Position numbers and translations under genes: made by a program
In this document: positions 43,395 through 52,795 of the stretch, piece after piece
Position numbering within the stretch: position 1 is the first letter of the stretch
Layout: the number at the start of each line of letters is the position of its first letter
The notes under the pieces: generated by a model
Database searches by the model: none
Told to the model about the DNA's origin: nothing
The model's input: only the letters and a program-made list of their open reading frames with translations
NCBI RefSeq assembly: GCF_000340475.1
Contig: NZ_CM001792.1
Location: forward strand, 2,794,921-2,858,920
DNA length: 64,000 bases
Direction: 5' to 3'
From: Oceanobacillus kimchii X50
GTDB taxonomy: Bacteria; Bacillota; Bacilli; Bacillales; Amphibacillaceae

Positions 43395-43882
43395 TACGAT
43401 TCACCTCCTTTAAAGGAATATAAATTTAACTTATTTGCTATTAATTGTTTTGCATTGCGTTTATCTTTTTCCACAATTAACTGTTGCAAGAATGATTCGT
43501 CTTGAAATAGCTTCATTAAATCTTGTAGAAGTGTTAATTGAGAGTGTGGTTCATCCATTGCGAGCATAAAGACAACTTGTACTGGTGTCGTTTCACTATC
43601 GTCTCCCATAATGACAAAGTCAACCGGTGATTTTAGAACACCAACACTAATCGTTTTTCTGTTCACGTGTTTTGCATCGGTATGCGGAATAGCAACCGAA
43701 ACACTTGTTGTTGGCAATCCTGTAGCAAACTCTTTTTCACGTTCTACGATTGCAGGTATAAAGCTTTCCTTTACGTATCCCAGATCTACAAGATTTCGTC
43801 CCATTTTTTCTAATACTTGCTCATTTTTTTCTACATCTAAATCTAGTAAAATAACATCTTCCTCAAAATGTAATTCACTCAT
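43394..43882 (-). CDS. gatA: PTS EIIA of the fructose/mannitol/Ntr superfamily (Gat type)
   Basis: A 162-residue EIIA_2 domain protein. The phosphorylatable His is H67 in VSVAIPHTD, and the block KSPVDFVIMGDDSETTPVQVVFMLA contains the second conserved region. It receives phosphate from HPr and passes it to EIIB Cys8. It is the first structural gene after the PRD regulator (38-base gap), with GGAGG-like sites upstream of its ATG. Confidence 0.88.
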   Translation of the reverse strand: MSELHFEEDVILLDLDVEKNEQVLEKMGRNLVDLGYVKESFIPAIVEREKEFATGLPTTSVSVAIPHTDAKHVNRKTISVGVLKSPVDFVIMGDDSETTPVQVVFMLAMDEPHSQLTLLQDLMKLFQDESFLQQLIVEKDKRNAKQLIANKLNLYSFKGGES

Positions 43883-43920
43883 TTATGTCACACCCCTACC
43901 TTCACTTTCTTTTGCTGTAA

Positions 43921-45981
43921 TTAACTTCCCGTAACATAAGCTTCAATTAATTGGTGAATATATTGCTTTGAATTAGCCTGAACAAGTTTAGGTAATATCG
44001 TCTCAGATGAAGCAACCTTCATTAATTGCATTAAAGCATGTATATGTTGTTGTTTATCCACAGCCGCAATCATAACCATAAGTTTAATTTGATGTCCTTC
44101 TTCTCCATATTTCACACCATTTTTTATCCGAAGTAAGCTCATTCCTACTTGTCTTACCCCATCCTCTGGAGCAGCATGAGGAATCGCTACATGCGGTCCG
44201 ATGGCAATATAGGAATCTTCTTGAGAATGTTGAATCGCAGCTTCTACGTAATATTGCTCAATATGCCCTGATTTCAGTAGTGGTTCAGCACAAAGACGAA
44301 TTGCATCTTCAAAAGATGGAACTGCCTCCCTGAGCGTAATATATTCCGGGATGAGAAATTCATGTAAATCCAACTCTATGGAAGTGCTCAATTGCCTTGT
44401 TATTGCCGCATTTTCATCTCGATGAATATATGCATATAGTTCTTTTCTTAATTGCTTTTCATCATTTACATCCGCATACTGCCCAATTGTTTTTAAGATG
44501 TCATCCACATTAATTTCGTTTGGAATATAGTCATACACTTCTAACATTACTTGCTTGCGTAATCGTTGTTTATCTTCTGGACGTAGCATTGTTTTTGATA
44601 TAAACAGATTCTTCTCCGTCTCTAAAGCGATTGGTGAAAAAACAACATCATACTCTAGCCCGTAGGTTAAAAATTCTCGGACTGATAATGAATCTAAGAA
44701 TACGAACTCCGGGAAAAGTTCTTTTAATTGATGGAACATTAACCTTGATACAGAAACCCCCTGCGGACATACAACAATTGCCTTTACTTTCTCCGTCATA
44801 CTTTCTCCTTGCATATGCATCCAACCACTGACAAGCATAACAATGTAAGTAATTTCATTTTCAGGAATCTTACTTCCCATTACTTCACTAATTGGATCTA
44901 ATGCCCGTTTAATCAAATGTCGAATTTGTTCAAATTCTTCATTGTACGTGCTCTCAAATACGATTGCATCGGTTAATTTGTACTTAATCCGATAATAAGC
45001 AGGAGTGAGATGCTGCAATAATTTATCTATTAGCTGCTCACGATCCTGAAAGATAATGCAGGCATTTTTTTCAAATAGTCGAACCATTTTATCAATCGCT
45101 GGTACTAAATCTGGGATAGAATCTTCTATTAAAAGTTCATTACGATGCACACTGCCAGTTAATAAATTTAATGTAATAAATAACTTCTCTGGAACTGGAA
45201 GACTCTTATCATATAAAATTTCTTCTGTTGCTTGGTATTCCTTTGTATTGGATAATTCATCATAGCGAATGGATAATGGCTGAATCTGGAACCCTTGTCG
45301 AATCCGTCGTAATATTAAAGAAAAAATAGTTGGCATCGTCATTAATTTTTCATCTGTAAATTCGATATTGAGCTTATTTTCCACTCTTTCTAAACGGCGG
45401 TGGAATTGTTCAAGTAAACTACCTTCGAGTTGCAGTACCTCATGTAACTTTTCCTTTTCATCGGAATGAAGAATAATGTCATTCGCTAACCAAATCATTA
45501 CTTTTCTAGCTTGAAATTCATCTCCTTCAATTTGGTATCCATCTTTACGTGAATACTGAATAGCTAATTGATAGGAATCTAATTGCTTCTGGGCTTGTTT
45601 CATATCATTTAAAATCGTATTTTTACTAACGAATAACTTCGATGTAAAATGTGCTAAGGATAACGGTTCTTTACCACCAAGGATCATAATTAATAGAAAC
45701 TTCACTCGATCCACTTCCGACAAAATCACTTCATTGTTTGATATTGGTGAGACTCTTGATGTTACCGTGGCAGTAAGTATGGACTGATCAATAATAAATT
45801 GACCTTTGCGTGTGCGCTCAATCTCTGGTAATTGACTCTGCGTTAACCAATGATTTATTTTTTGAAAGGTGTAGCCTAACTGCCGACGAGAAAGATTGTA
45901 CTTTTCTGCTAATTTCGAGCTTGTGACACTTGTATCTTTAATTAATTCATTAAAAATTTGCTCTTCTCTTTCTCCCAACAC
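43921..45981 (-). CDS. PRD-domain transcriptional activator of the gat-type operon (MtlR/BglG-type)
   Basis: A 686-residue PTS-regulated transcription factor. An N-terminal winged helix-turn-helix (about 1-60) and a second HTH (Mga/HTH_11-like, about 88-150) precede two PRD domains (about 185-290 and 295-395), an EIIB-Gat-like domain with the Cys in VVCPQGVSVSRL (about 405-500), and a C-terminal EIIA_2 domain with AIPHAAP (about 535-683). HPr and EIIB phosphorylate the PRD and EII-like domains, linking activity to substrate supply. It is the first gene of the operon it likely controls. A strong cre site lies 50-63 bases before its start. Confidence 0.87.
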   Translation of the reverse strand: MLGEREEQIFNELIKDTSVTSSKLAEKYNLSRRQLGYTFQKINHWLTQSQLPEIERTRKGQFIIDQSILTATVTSRVSPISNNEVILSEVDRVKFLLIMILGGKEPLSLAHFTSKLFVSKNTILNDMKQAQKQLDSYQLAIQYSRKDGYQIEGDEFQARKVMIWLANDIILHSDEKEKLHEVLQLEGSLLEQFHRRLERVENKLNIEFTDEKLMTMPTIFSLILRRIRQGFQIQPLSIRYDELSNTKEYQATEEILYDKSLPVPEKLFITLNLLTGSVHRNELLIEDSIPDLVPAIDKMVRLFEKNACIIFQDREQLIDKLLQHLTPAYYRIKYKLTDAIVFESTYNEEFEQIRHLIKRALDPISEVMGSKIPENEITYIVMLVSGWMHMQGESMTEKVKAIVVCPQGVSVSRLMFHQLKELFPEFVFLDSLSVREFLTYGLEYDVVFSPIALETEKNLFISKTMLRPEDKQRLRKQVMLEVYDYIPNEINVDDILKTIGQYADVNDEKQLRKELYAYIHRDENAAITRQLSTSIELDLHEFLIPEYITLREAVPSFEDAIRLCAEPLLKSGHIEQYYVEAAIQHSQEDSYIAIGPHVAIPHAAPEDGVRQVGMSLLRIKNGVKYGEEGHQIKLMVMIAAVDKQQHIHALMQLMKVASSETILPKLVQANSKQYIHQLIEAYVTGS

Positions 45982-46030
45982 GGTTGCTGACCTCCTTTGA
46001 TATTTATCATAACAGTTGATTTTTCAGCAA

Positions 46031-46044
46031 TGTATACGTTTTCA
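46031..46044. promoter_or_regulatory. cre site upstream of the gat-type operon
   Basis: TGTATACGTTTTCA matches the CcpA consensus at all but one defined position. It is positioned between the expected promoter and the PRD regulator gene, suggesting catabolite repression of the whole operon. Confidence 0.6.
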
Positions 46045-46189
46045 TCACAAATATTAGAATCATCATTGTACAATATTGTGATGATTAGAAATAGATTACA
46101 ACATTATTGTTTTGAAGAATACTAATAATGTCGTATTTCATCGAATTTTCTTTGTTAATATATGTATCGGTCATGGATAGTGATTTAGC

Positions 46190-46430
46190 TTTAAAACTCT
46201 CTTGAGAAATATACTGCGCTTATCCTAATGGCGACTGCAGAGCCTCCGGATACTCCGTATTCCGGGGTCTCATCTAGGCTAGGCCAGCTTCTCATAGGAC
46301 AAAGAAGAGCTCTACAGCATTACATCGCACGCAGAAAATCGATTTTTGATTTTCAAGGAGTCTCCGTATATTTCTTACGCTTATTCTAGCTTTTATCCGT
46401 TTTTATTGAACAAAAACTTTTAGTTATCTT
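46190..46430. repeat. Dispersed repeat family 2, copy 3 (inverted, degenerate)
   Basis: Reverse complement of the family: it reads GAGAAATATACTGCGCTTATC ... TACAGCATTACATCGCACG ... GATTTTCAAGGAGTCTCCGTATATTTCTTACGC ... CAAAAACTTTTAG in pieces. The AGGTTGGGACA ends have been lost, so this copy is decayed. Confidence 0.7.
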
Positions 46431-46512
46431 CTATCTTTAGACAAAGAGCTACGAACCTATTTTTACTCTCATTTAAGGGGCATAGCGACAATGCCTTTAC
46501 AATTTCCGTTGC

Positions 46513-46545
46513 ATAAAAAAAGAACTGTTGTTATGACAGCTCTTT
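46513..46545 (-). terminator. Terminator of the fructokinase operon
   Basis: AAAGAGCTGT pairs with ACAGTTCTTT (one mismatch), followed by seven T on the minus strand, 22 bases after the fructokinase stop. Confidence 0.75.
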
Positions 46546-46566
46546 CTGATTTTTATTTATTCAATA

Positions 46567-47421
46567 TTATTCTTGCATTGCTAGAGCGATGGCACCTTTT
46601 ACTCCTTGATTATCATTAAGTCCTGGTGCAACGATCAGCTGATTAACATCTTTTACTTCTATATAATCATTTAATAGATTGATAAATTGCTTACGTATCA
46701 TCGGATATAATTTTTCTTGTTTCATTACTCCCCCGCCAATAATAATTTTTTCCGGCGATAGAATTACAAAATAATTCATGATTGCTTGTGCGAGGTAACA
46801 TGCTTCTAATTTCCAAACGTCATCTTGATCAGCTAAATTCGTACTTTTTTTCCCGTAACGCGTTTCAATAGCCGGACCTGCGGCAAGTCCTTCTAAACAG
46901 GTATTATGACTAGGACAAGCACCTTCAAAAGAGTCTTCAGGGTGTTTTTGAATCAGAATATGGCCCATTTCTGAATGATCGTACCCTTGAAAAATGATTC
47001 CATTTTGTACGAAACCTGCTCCAATTCCTGTCCCAACAGTAATATAAAGACAACTTCCAGCATCTTTGGCAACTCCATAATTATATTCACCTAGCGAAGC
47101 AACATTCACATCCGTATCGATAAAAACAGGTATTTTTAGACGACTTTTTAAATCTTGCAATAATGGGAAATCCCGCCACGCCAATTTAGGAGTCTTCCCG
47201 ATTGTGCCATAATGTTCACTTACTGCCCGCAAATTAATAGGACCAAACGCTCCAACACCGAGACGTTCTACTTTATGTTCTCGAAAAAACACATCTACTT
47301 GATTTAGTGTCTCATCTGGAGTAGTGGTAGGAAAAGTTATACGTTCTAAAATTTCACCATCTTGACTGCCTATAGCACAAACAAATTTTGTACCACCTGC
47401 TTCAATAGCTCCAATTCGCAT
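46567..47421 (-). CDS. Fructokinase (ROK family)
   Basis: A 284-residue ATP-dependent sugar kinase of the ScrK/GmuE type. The phosphate motif GAIEAGGTKFVCA is at 3-15, and the catalytic Asp is D104 (FIDTDVNVA). The ROK zinc site is formed by H154, C169, H172 and C175 (GH...CPSHNTC). The ATP motif IIIGGGVMKQ lies near 226-235. It phosphorylates fructose to fructose-6-phosphate in the cytosol. It is 19 bases downstream of an EIIA-Glc gene, forming a two-gene unit that could handle hexoses released inside the cell or delivered by PTS. Confidence 0.87.
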   Translation of the reverse strand: MRIGAIEAGGTKFVCAIGSQDGEILERITFPTTTPDETLNQVDVFFREHKVERLGVGAFGPINLRAVSEHYGTIGKTPKLAWRDFPLLQDLKSRLKIPVFIDTDVNVASLGEYNYGVAKDAGSCLYITVGTGIGAGFVQNGIIFQGYDHSEMGHILIQKHPEDSFEGACPSHNTCLEGLAAGPAIETRYGKKSTNLADQDDVWKLEACYLAQAIMNYFVILSPEKIIIGGGVMKQEKLYPMIRKQFINLLNDYIEVKDVNQLIVAPGLNDNQGVKGAIALAMQE

Positions 47422-47440
47422 GGATTTTTTTCCTCCTCAA

Positions 47441-47941
<501 letters not shown>

Positions 47942-47972
47942 TCATTTCCCCTTCTGCTTGTATAATATCGTA

Positions 47973-47986
47973 GATGAACGTTTACA
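47973..47986. promoter_or_regulatory. Candidate cre site upstream of the EIIA-Glc gene
   Basis: GATGAACGTTTACA has the CG core and the right half TTTACA of the CcpA site, with two mismatches in the left half. Confidence 0.4.
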
Positions 47987-48104
47987 TTTGCTATTCTATC
48001 TAATTCTCAAAATAATAACTATATTATACTAGCTTTATCATTTTCCCAACAACTTTAACTATCTTTCTATGCTGTTTCAAAGTGTATTTTTTAACAATAT
48101 ACTA

Positions 48105-48908
48105 TTAAATATCCTCTATTCTTATTGGCTCTGGTTTTCGCTTGTCAAATGTATAAATATAGGAAAACCCAGCTTCTTTTGCCATTTTCACTGCTTCATT
48201 AAAATAATTCCCTACCGTTTCTACTCGATGTGAATCCGAGCCGATCGTTAATATTTCCCCACCGATTTGTTTGTATAGCTTCAACAACTCAATCCGCGGA
48301 AAAGTTTCTCCGACCGTCTGACTTGCTAATCCAGATGTATTTATCTCCAGTCCAATACCTCGCTCCACTGCTCGATGAAGTACATGACGAATAATCTCTT
48401 CCATATCTTTTAGTTTATAATTTCCGATTTTAGCTATCGCGTAACGTTTCAATAAATCAAAATGCGCTAAAACATCTATATCTGCTTATGTTATTAGTTT
48501 TAATACTTCTTCAAAATAACCTAAATAAGCTGTGTGATTTTCTTTATCAAATAAATAATGTCTCAATTTTTCTTCTTTGATATTATGTATAGATCCTAAT
48601 ATAAAATCAAATTCAACCACATTTAATGCTTCCTTATATTCATCCTTCATCAAGTGCGGTTCACATAGTTCTATCCCCATCTTAATATTGAGCTTATCTT
48701 GCCATTTCGATTTTGCATGTTGAATATCTGAAATATATTTTTTGAAATCCATATGTCCATATGTTGGTGCTTTCGGATTCACTGAAAAATGCTCTGTAAA
48801 ACAAATTTCATCGATACCTTTCTCGACTGCCTTCGCACATACTTCATCCATAACTGCTTTAGAATCAAAAGAATTATTTGTGTGATGATGATAATCAATC
48901 CAGTACAT
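48105..48908 (-). pseudogene. PHP-domain histidinol-phosphatase-like gene with an in-frame stop
   Basis: Two open segments, 48486-48908 and 48105-48485, are in the same reading frame and are separated only by a TAA at 48486-48488. Together they encode a 267-residue PHP phosphatase of the HisK type. The N-terminal metal motif DYHHHTNNSFD and FTEHF are in the first part; HFDLLKRYA, LEINTSGL and IGSDSHR are in the second. The sequence is otherwise intact across the stop (...KLIT-stop-ADIDVLAHFD...), so it is probably a recent nonsense mutation or a sequencing error. A ribosome site GGAGG precedes the ATG. No his genes are nearby, so the phosphatase may not have served histidine synthesis. Confidence 0.85.
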
Positions 48909-49014
48909 CCAATACCTCCTTTATTCTTCTTCTTTATAGACTACCTTATTTTTTATAAAAGTTATATAAATCAGTTTTTCTATGAACTGTTACGTTGATG
49001 ATTATAGAGAAAAC

Positions 49015-49105
49015 CTGGCTTCTTGATAGTAATGGAAGATGGCGACTCCTGCAGGAATTGTACGAGCTAAATATCCATTTGAAAAGTGTTCTTCTTTAAG
49101 TAAAA
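49015..49105. repeat. Dispersed intergenic repeat family 1, copy C (inverted, partial)
   Basis: Reverse complement of the right two-thirds of copy B: AAGAAGAACACTTTTCAAAT, GGAT, AGCTCGTACAATTCCTGC and CAGGAGTCGCCATCTTCCAT are shared. The part corresponding to CAGCTAACTT and beyond is missing. Confidence 0.65.
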
Positions 49106-49177
49106 CAATATAAGCTCTGTATTAATTTTCATTTACTCATTATTTCTTCAAAGTGTAGTAAAAATGAAGGTTACAAT

Positions 49178-49228
49178 CTTTTCCGTTACACAACGGAAAA
49201 AGAATCGATATATTTGTAACCGTTTTCT
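49178..49228 (+). promoter_or_regulatory. Operator palindrome and cre site before the cellobiose-type PTS operon
   Basis: CTTTTCCGTT-acac-AACGGAAAAAG (49178-49202) is a near-perfect inverted repeat, a likely binding site for the operon's LicR-like activator. Twelve bases on, TGTAACCGTTTTCT (49215-49228) fits the cre consensus at all but the last position. A TACAAT box follows at 49232-49237 with no good -35, which fits an activator-dependent promoter. Confidence 0.6.
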
Positions 49229-49275
49229 TATTACAATAGAACTATAGATAGACAAACACAAGGAGGAAATCAACG

Positions 49276-49581
49276 ATGAAACATATTCTATTAGCTTGCT
49301 CATCAGGCATGTCGACGAGTTTACTTGTATCAAAAATGGAAGAAGCAGCTGCCAAACAAGGAGTGGAAGTAAAAATTTGGGCCGTTGCTCAAGATAAAGC
49401 TTTTTCCGAATTAGAAAATGCAGACGTTCTTTTAATTGGTCCACAGATGCGATTTCTTAAAAAGAAGTTCGAAAAAGCTGGTGCAGAAGCTCAAGTACCA
49501 ATCGATGTTATAGATCCAGTAGCTTATGGACGAGTTGATGGAGAAGCTGTGTTAAACAAAGCAATATCATTAATGTCATAA
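49276..49581 (+). CDS. licB: PTS lactose/cellobiose-type EIIB
   Basis: A 101-residue cytosolic phosphocarrier with the phospho-Cys at residue 8 (ILLACSSGMSTSLLV) and the LIGPQMRF segment near 55-62, both typical of cellobiose/lichenan EIIB. It is the first gene of the order EIIB, EIIC, EIIA, 6-phospho-beta-glucosidase, regulator, which matches lic/cel-type operons. AGGAGG precedes the ATG by eight bases. Confidence 0.88.
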   Translation: MKHILLACSSGMSTSLLVSKMEEAAAKQGVEVKIWAVAQDKAFSELENADVLLIGPQMRFLKKKFEKAGAEAQVPIDVIDPVAYGRVDGEAVLNKAISLMS

Positions 49582-49638
49582 CTTACAACAAGAATTGCTC
49601 CTAGAGAGAACAATAATGACAAAAAGGGGGAATTACAA

Positions 49639-50955
49639 TTGGAAAACAATAAGTTTATGCAAATGTTAGAGAATTTTTTACTTCCGATTGCAGATAAATT
49701 AAATAACAACCGTTATTTATCTGCTTTACGGGATGGATTTATGGTAGCATTACCTCTCATTATCTTTGGATCTATATTTGTCGTAATCGCAAACTTGCCA
49801 TTCTTAGACAAACTATTAGGAGAAAGTGCATTTGCCGCCTATCAAGATGCACTTGGACCAGCTTCAGCTTCCACATTAAGTATTATGGGATTATTTGTTA
49901 TTATAGGGATAGGTTATAAATTAACAGAACATTATGAAGGGGAAGCAATTTATGGTGGTGTGGTAGCGATTGCTGCATTCATTATCCTTACACCGCAAGT
50001 ATTGGAAGGAGTTGCTGGAGTTATCCCTTCTGCGGCTCTTGGTGCACAAGGAATGTTCTTAGGGATATTTACAGCTTTTATATCTGCAGAATTTTATCGA
50101 TACTTTGTAAAAAAAGATTGGATGATCAAAATGCCTGCAGGAGTTCCATCAGCTGTAGCAAAATCATTCAGTGCACTCATTCCAATTGCACTGACTCTAA
50201 CCGTATTTCTTGTAATTCGAATAGCAGTGAGTTTTACACCTTTTGATACGGTTCAAAATTTCATCTATACGATTATTCAAGAACCATTAACACAATTAGG
50301 TAGTGGTCTTCCAGCAACCATTGTAGCTGTGTTACTCATACAACTTTTCTGGTTTTTTGGACTGCATGGACAGATCATCGTCAACTCAGTATTTGACCCA
50401 ATTTGGTATACCTTAAACGAACAAAATTTATCTGCTTTCCAAAGCGGAATAGAACTGCCAAATATTATAACGAAGCAATTTATTGATTCATTCTTAGTTG
50501 GTATGGGTGGATCAGGGATGACGCTAGCAGTAGTAATCTTAATCATATTAATTGGACGTAGTCGACAATTAAAAGAGCTCGGTAAATTAGGTGGACCCCC
50601 AGGAATATTTAATGTAAACGAGCCGATTATCTTTGGATTGCCAATTATTATGAATCCATTGGTGCTCATACCATGGCTGATTGCTCCTGTAGTAGTCACA
50701 ATAATCACCTATATTTCCATGTCGATTGGGATTGTTCCTAAACCTGCTGGAATTATTGTCCCTTGGACGACACCACCATTATTAAGTGGATTTTTAGCAA
50801 CTGGTAATGCGTGGCAAGGAGCTGTGTTACAAGCAGTAAACTTATTAATCGTAATGGGAATATGGTGGCCATTCTTAAAAATCTTGGATAAAAACTACTA
50901 CGAAAATGAAAAAACTAGCGATAGCAATTCTGATTCAGTGAAAAGAACTTCATAA
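49639..50955 (+). CDS. licC: PTS lactose/cellobiose-type EIIC permease
   Basis: A 438-residue permease of the EIIC-Lac/Cel family with about ten membrane segments. It begins ENNKFMQMLENFLLPIADKL, as this family does, and shows LRDGFMVALPLIIFGSIF, FFGLHGQIIVNSVFDPIWYT and the substrate-site block FNVNEPIIFGLPIIMNP. It imports beta-glucosides, which are phosphorylated during passage. The start is TTG at 49639 behind AAGGGGGAA. The C-terminal tail is polar and Ser/Asn-rich. Confidence 0.88.
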   Translation: MENNKFMQMLENFLLPIADKLNNNRYLSALRDGFMVALPLIIFGSIFVVIANLPFLDKLLGESAFAAYQDALGPASASTLSIMGLFVIIGIGYKLTEHYEGEAIYGGVVAIAAFIILTPQVLEGVAGVIPSAALGAQGMFLGIFTAFISAEFYRYFVKKDWMIKMPAGVPSAVAKSFSALIPIALTLTVFLVIRIAVSFTPFDTVQNFIYTIIQEPLTQLGSGLPATIVAVLLIQLFWFFGLHGQIIVNSVFDPIWYTLNEQNLSAFQSGIELPNIITKQFIDSFLVGMGGSGMTLAVVILIILIGRSRQLKELGKLGGPPGIFNVNEPIIFGLPIIMNPLVLIPWLIAPVVVTIITYISMSIGIVPKPAGIIVPWTTPPLLSGFLATGNAWQGAVLQAVNLLIVMGIWWPFLKILDKNYYENEKTSDSNSDSVKRTS

Positions 50956-50989
50956 ATCAGGATGTCTAGCTAATACAGAGGTGATGTAC

Positions 50990-51301
50990 ATGAATCAGAC
51001 ACAATTAACAGAAACAGCATTTCAAATCATCCTTTATGCAGGCAATGGAAAATCAAGTGCGATGGAAGCAATCCAAGCTGCAAAGGAAGGCAATTTCACA
51101 GAAGCAGATACACTTATCCAAACTGCAAGTGATGAATTAACAAATGCGCATAACTTTCAAACGAAACTATTACATGATGAAGCAAATGGAGATAAAAAGG
51201 ACATCAATCTTATCCTTATTCATTCACAAGATCATCTAATGAATGCAATGACCATTAAAGATTTAGCTATCGAAATTATTGATATTTATCGAAATAAGTA
51301 G
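50990..51301 (+). CDS. licA: PTS lactose/cellobiose-type EIIA
   Basis: A 103-residue helical EIIA-Lac family protein. The phospho-His is H78 in LILIHSQDHLMNAM, with D82 as the trimer metal ligand. The N-terminal AFQIILYAGNGKSSAMEAI is the family's first helix pair. The ATG at 50990 is preferred to the GTG at 50981 because GAGGTGAT overlaps that GTG. It passes phosphate from HPr to the EIIB of the same operon. Confidence 0.88.
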   Translation: MNQTQLTETAFQIILYAGNGKSSAMEAIQAAKEGNFTEADTLIQTASDELTNAHNFQTKLLHDEANGDKKDINLILIHSQDHLMNAMTIKDLAIEIIDIYRNK

Positions 51302-51314
51302 TGGAGGTATTACT

Positions 51315-52712
51315 ATGACGGAGCAAAACTATCAATTTCCTGACGGATTCTGGTGGGGCAGTGCAACTTCAGCAACACAGATCGAAGGAGCTGCAAATCA
51401 ATATGGAAAAGGACAAAATATATGGGATCATTGGTATAACGTACAGCCTGAACGATTTTACAATCAAGTTGGCCCAGAACATACATCTGACTTTTACCAT
51501 CGCTATAAAGAAGACATTGCTTTAATGAAAGAATTTGGACATAACTCGTTTCGTCTATCTATTTCTTGGTCGCGATTAATCCCAGATGGGATTGGTAATG
51601 TAAATGAAGAAGCTGTTTCCTTCTATAATAATGTTATCGATGAATTAATTGCCAATGATATTGAACCTTTTGTTAATCTATTTCACTTTGATATGCCCCT
51701 GCCAATGCAAGAAATTGGTGGATGGGAAAACCGTGAAGTTATTAAAATGTATCAACAATATGCGAAGAAGGCATTTGAACTATTTGGCGATCGCGTAAAA
51801 AGATGGTTTACCTTTAACGAACCAATTGTACCAGTTGAAGGCGGATATTTATATAATTTTCATTATCCAAATGTAGTGGATGCAAAAAGAGCAATCCAAG
51901 TTGCCTACCATACTATAATTGCTCATGCGACTGCAGTTCAAACATTTAGAGAATTGAATGTTACAAATGGAAAAATTGGCATTATCCTAAACCTAACACC
52001 TTCTTATCCAAGAAGTGAACACAAAGCTGATCAAAAAGCTGCGCATATCGCTGATTTATTCTTTAATCGCAGCTTTTTAGATCCTGCTGTACTTGGCGAG
52101 TACCCAGAAGATTTAATTAACCTTTTAAAAGAACATGATCACCTTCCGCAAACAGAGGATGGGGATGCAATACTAATCAAAGAAAATACGATTGATATTT
52201 TAGGTGTGAATTACTACCAACCTAGAAGAGTAAAGGCAAAAGAGTATTTGCCGAATCCGTATAGTCCTTTTATGCCTGATTGGTTTTTTGATTCCTATGA
52301 AATGCCAGGAAGGCGTATGAATGAATATCGTGGATGGGAAATCTATGAAAAAGGAATCTATGATATTATGATCAATCTAAAAGAAAATTATCATAATATC
52401 GAATCATTTATTTCAGAGAATGGGATGGGTGTTCAAGGAGAAGAACGCTTTCTTGAAAACGGACAAATTCAAGATGATTACCGTATCACCTTTATACAAG
52501 ATCATTTGAAGTGGCTACATCAAGCAATCACTGAAGGTTGTAATGCAAAAGGCTATCACCTTTGGACTACAATGGATAACTGGTCATGGTCAAATGCTTA
52601 TAAGAATCGCTACGGTTTCTTTTCTGTAAATATTGATACGATGGAAAGAACTCCAAAGAAAAGCGCCTATTGGTTTAAACAAATAAGTGAACAAAATGGA
52701 TTTCAGGCATAG
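51315..52712 (+). CDS. 6-phospho-beta-glucosidase (GH1)
   Basis: A 465-residue glycoside hydrolase family 1 enzyme. The acid/base is E169 (TFNEP) and the nucleophile is E368 (FISENGMG). The N-terminal FPDGFWWGSATSATQIEG is the GH1 signature. The final NWSWSNAYKNRYGFFSVN replaces the usual FEW region with a Ser/Asn-rich loop and a Tyr-Lys-x-Arg-Tyr stretch typical of phospho-glycoside binders. The FHFDMPLPMQEIGGWENRE segment departs somewhat from the standard YHWDLPQ. It hydrolyses the 6-phosphorylated disaccharides delivered by the operon's PTS. The ATG at 51315 follows GTGGAGGT; the upstream frame overlaps the EIIA gene. Confidence 0.88.
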   Translation: MTEQNYQFPDGFWWGSATSATQIEGAANQYGKGQNIWDHWYNVQPERFYNQVGPEHTSDFYHRYKEDIALMKEFGHNSFRLSISWSRLIPDGIGNVNEEAVSFYNNVIDELIANDIEPFVNLFHFDMPLPMQEIGGWENREVIKMYQQYAKKAFELFGDRVKRWFTFNEPIVPVEGGYLYNFHYPNVVDAKRAIQVAYHTIIAHATAVQTFRELNVTNGKIGIILNLTPSYPRSEHKADQKAAHIADLFFNRSFLDPAVLGEYPEDLINLLKEHDHLPQTEDGDAILIKENTIDILGVNYYQPRRVKAKEYLPNPYSPFMPDWFFDSYEMPGRRMNEYRGWEIYEKGIYDIMINLKENYHNIESFISENGMGVQGEERFLENGQIQDDYRITFIQDHLKWLHQAITEGCNAKGYHLWTTMDNWSWSNAYKNRYGFFSVNIDTMERTPKKSAYWFKQISEQNGFQA

Positions 52713-52731
52713 TTATAAATAAAGAATAGAT

Positions 52732-52770
52732 AGAAGGAGTTGTTTTCATGATACAAAACAGCTCCCTTCT
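52732..52770 (+). other. Intercistronic hairpin before the LicR-like gene
   Basis: AGAAGGAG-TTGTTTT pairs with AAAACAG-CTCCCTTCT almost throughout. There is no T tract, so it is more likely an RNA-stability or processing element than a terminator. It separates the catabolic genes from the regulator gene. Confidence 0.5.
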
Positions 52771-52795
52771 CTACGTTTGAAGGAGGTGGATTACA

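Noticed and set aside
48486..48488. Stop-codon readthrough or recoding in the PHP gene
   Set aside because: The stop is TAA, which is not used for selenocysteine or pyrrolysine, and no recoding structure is evident; mutation or error is simpler.
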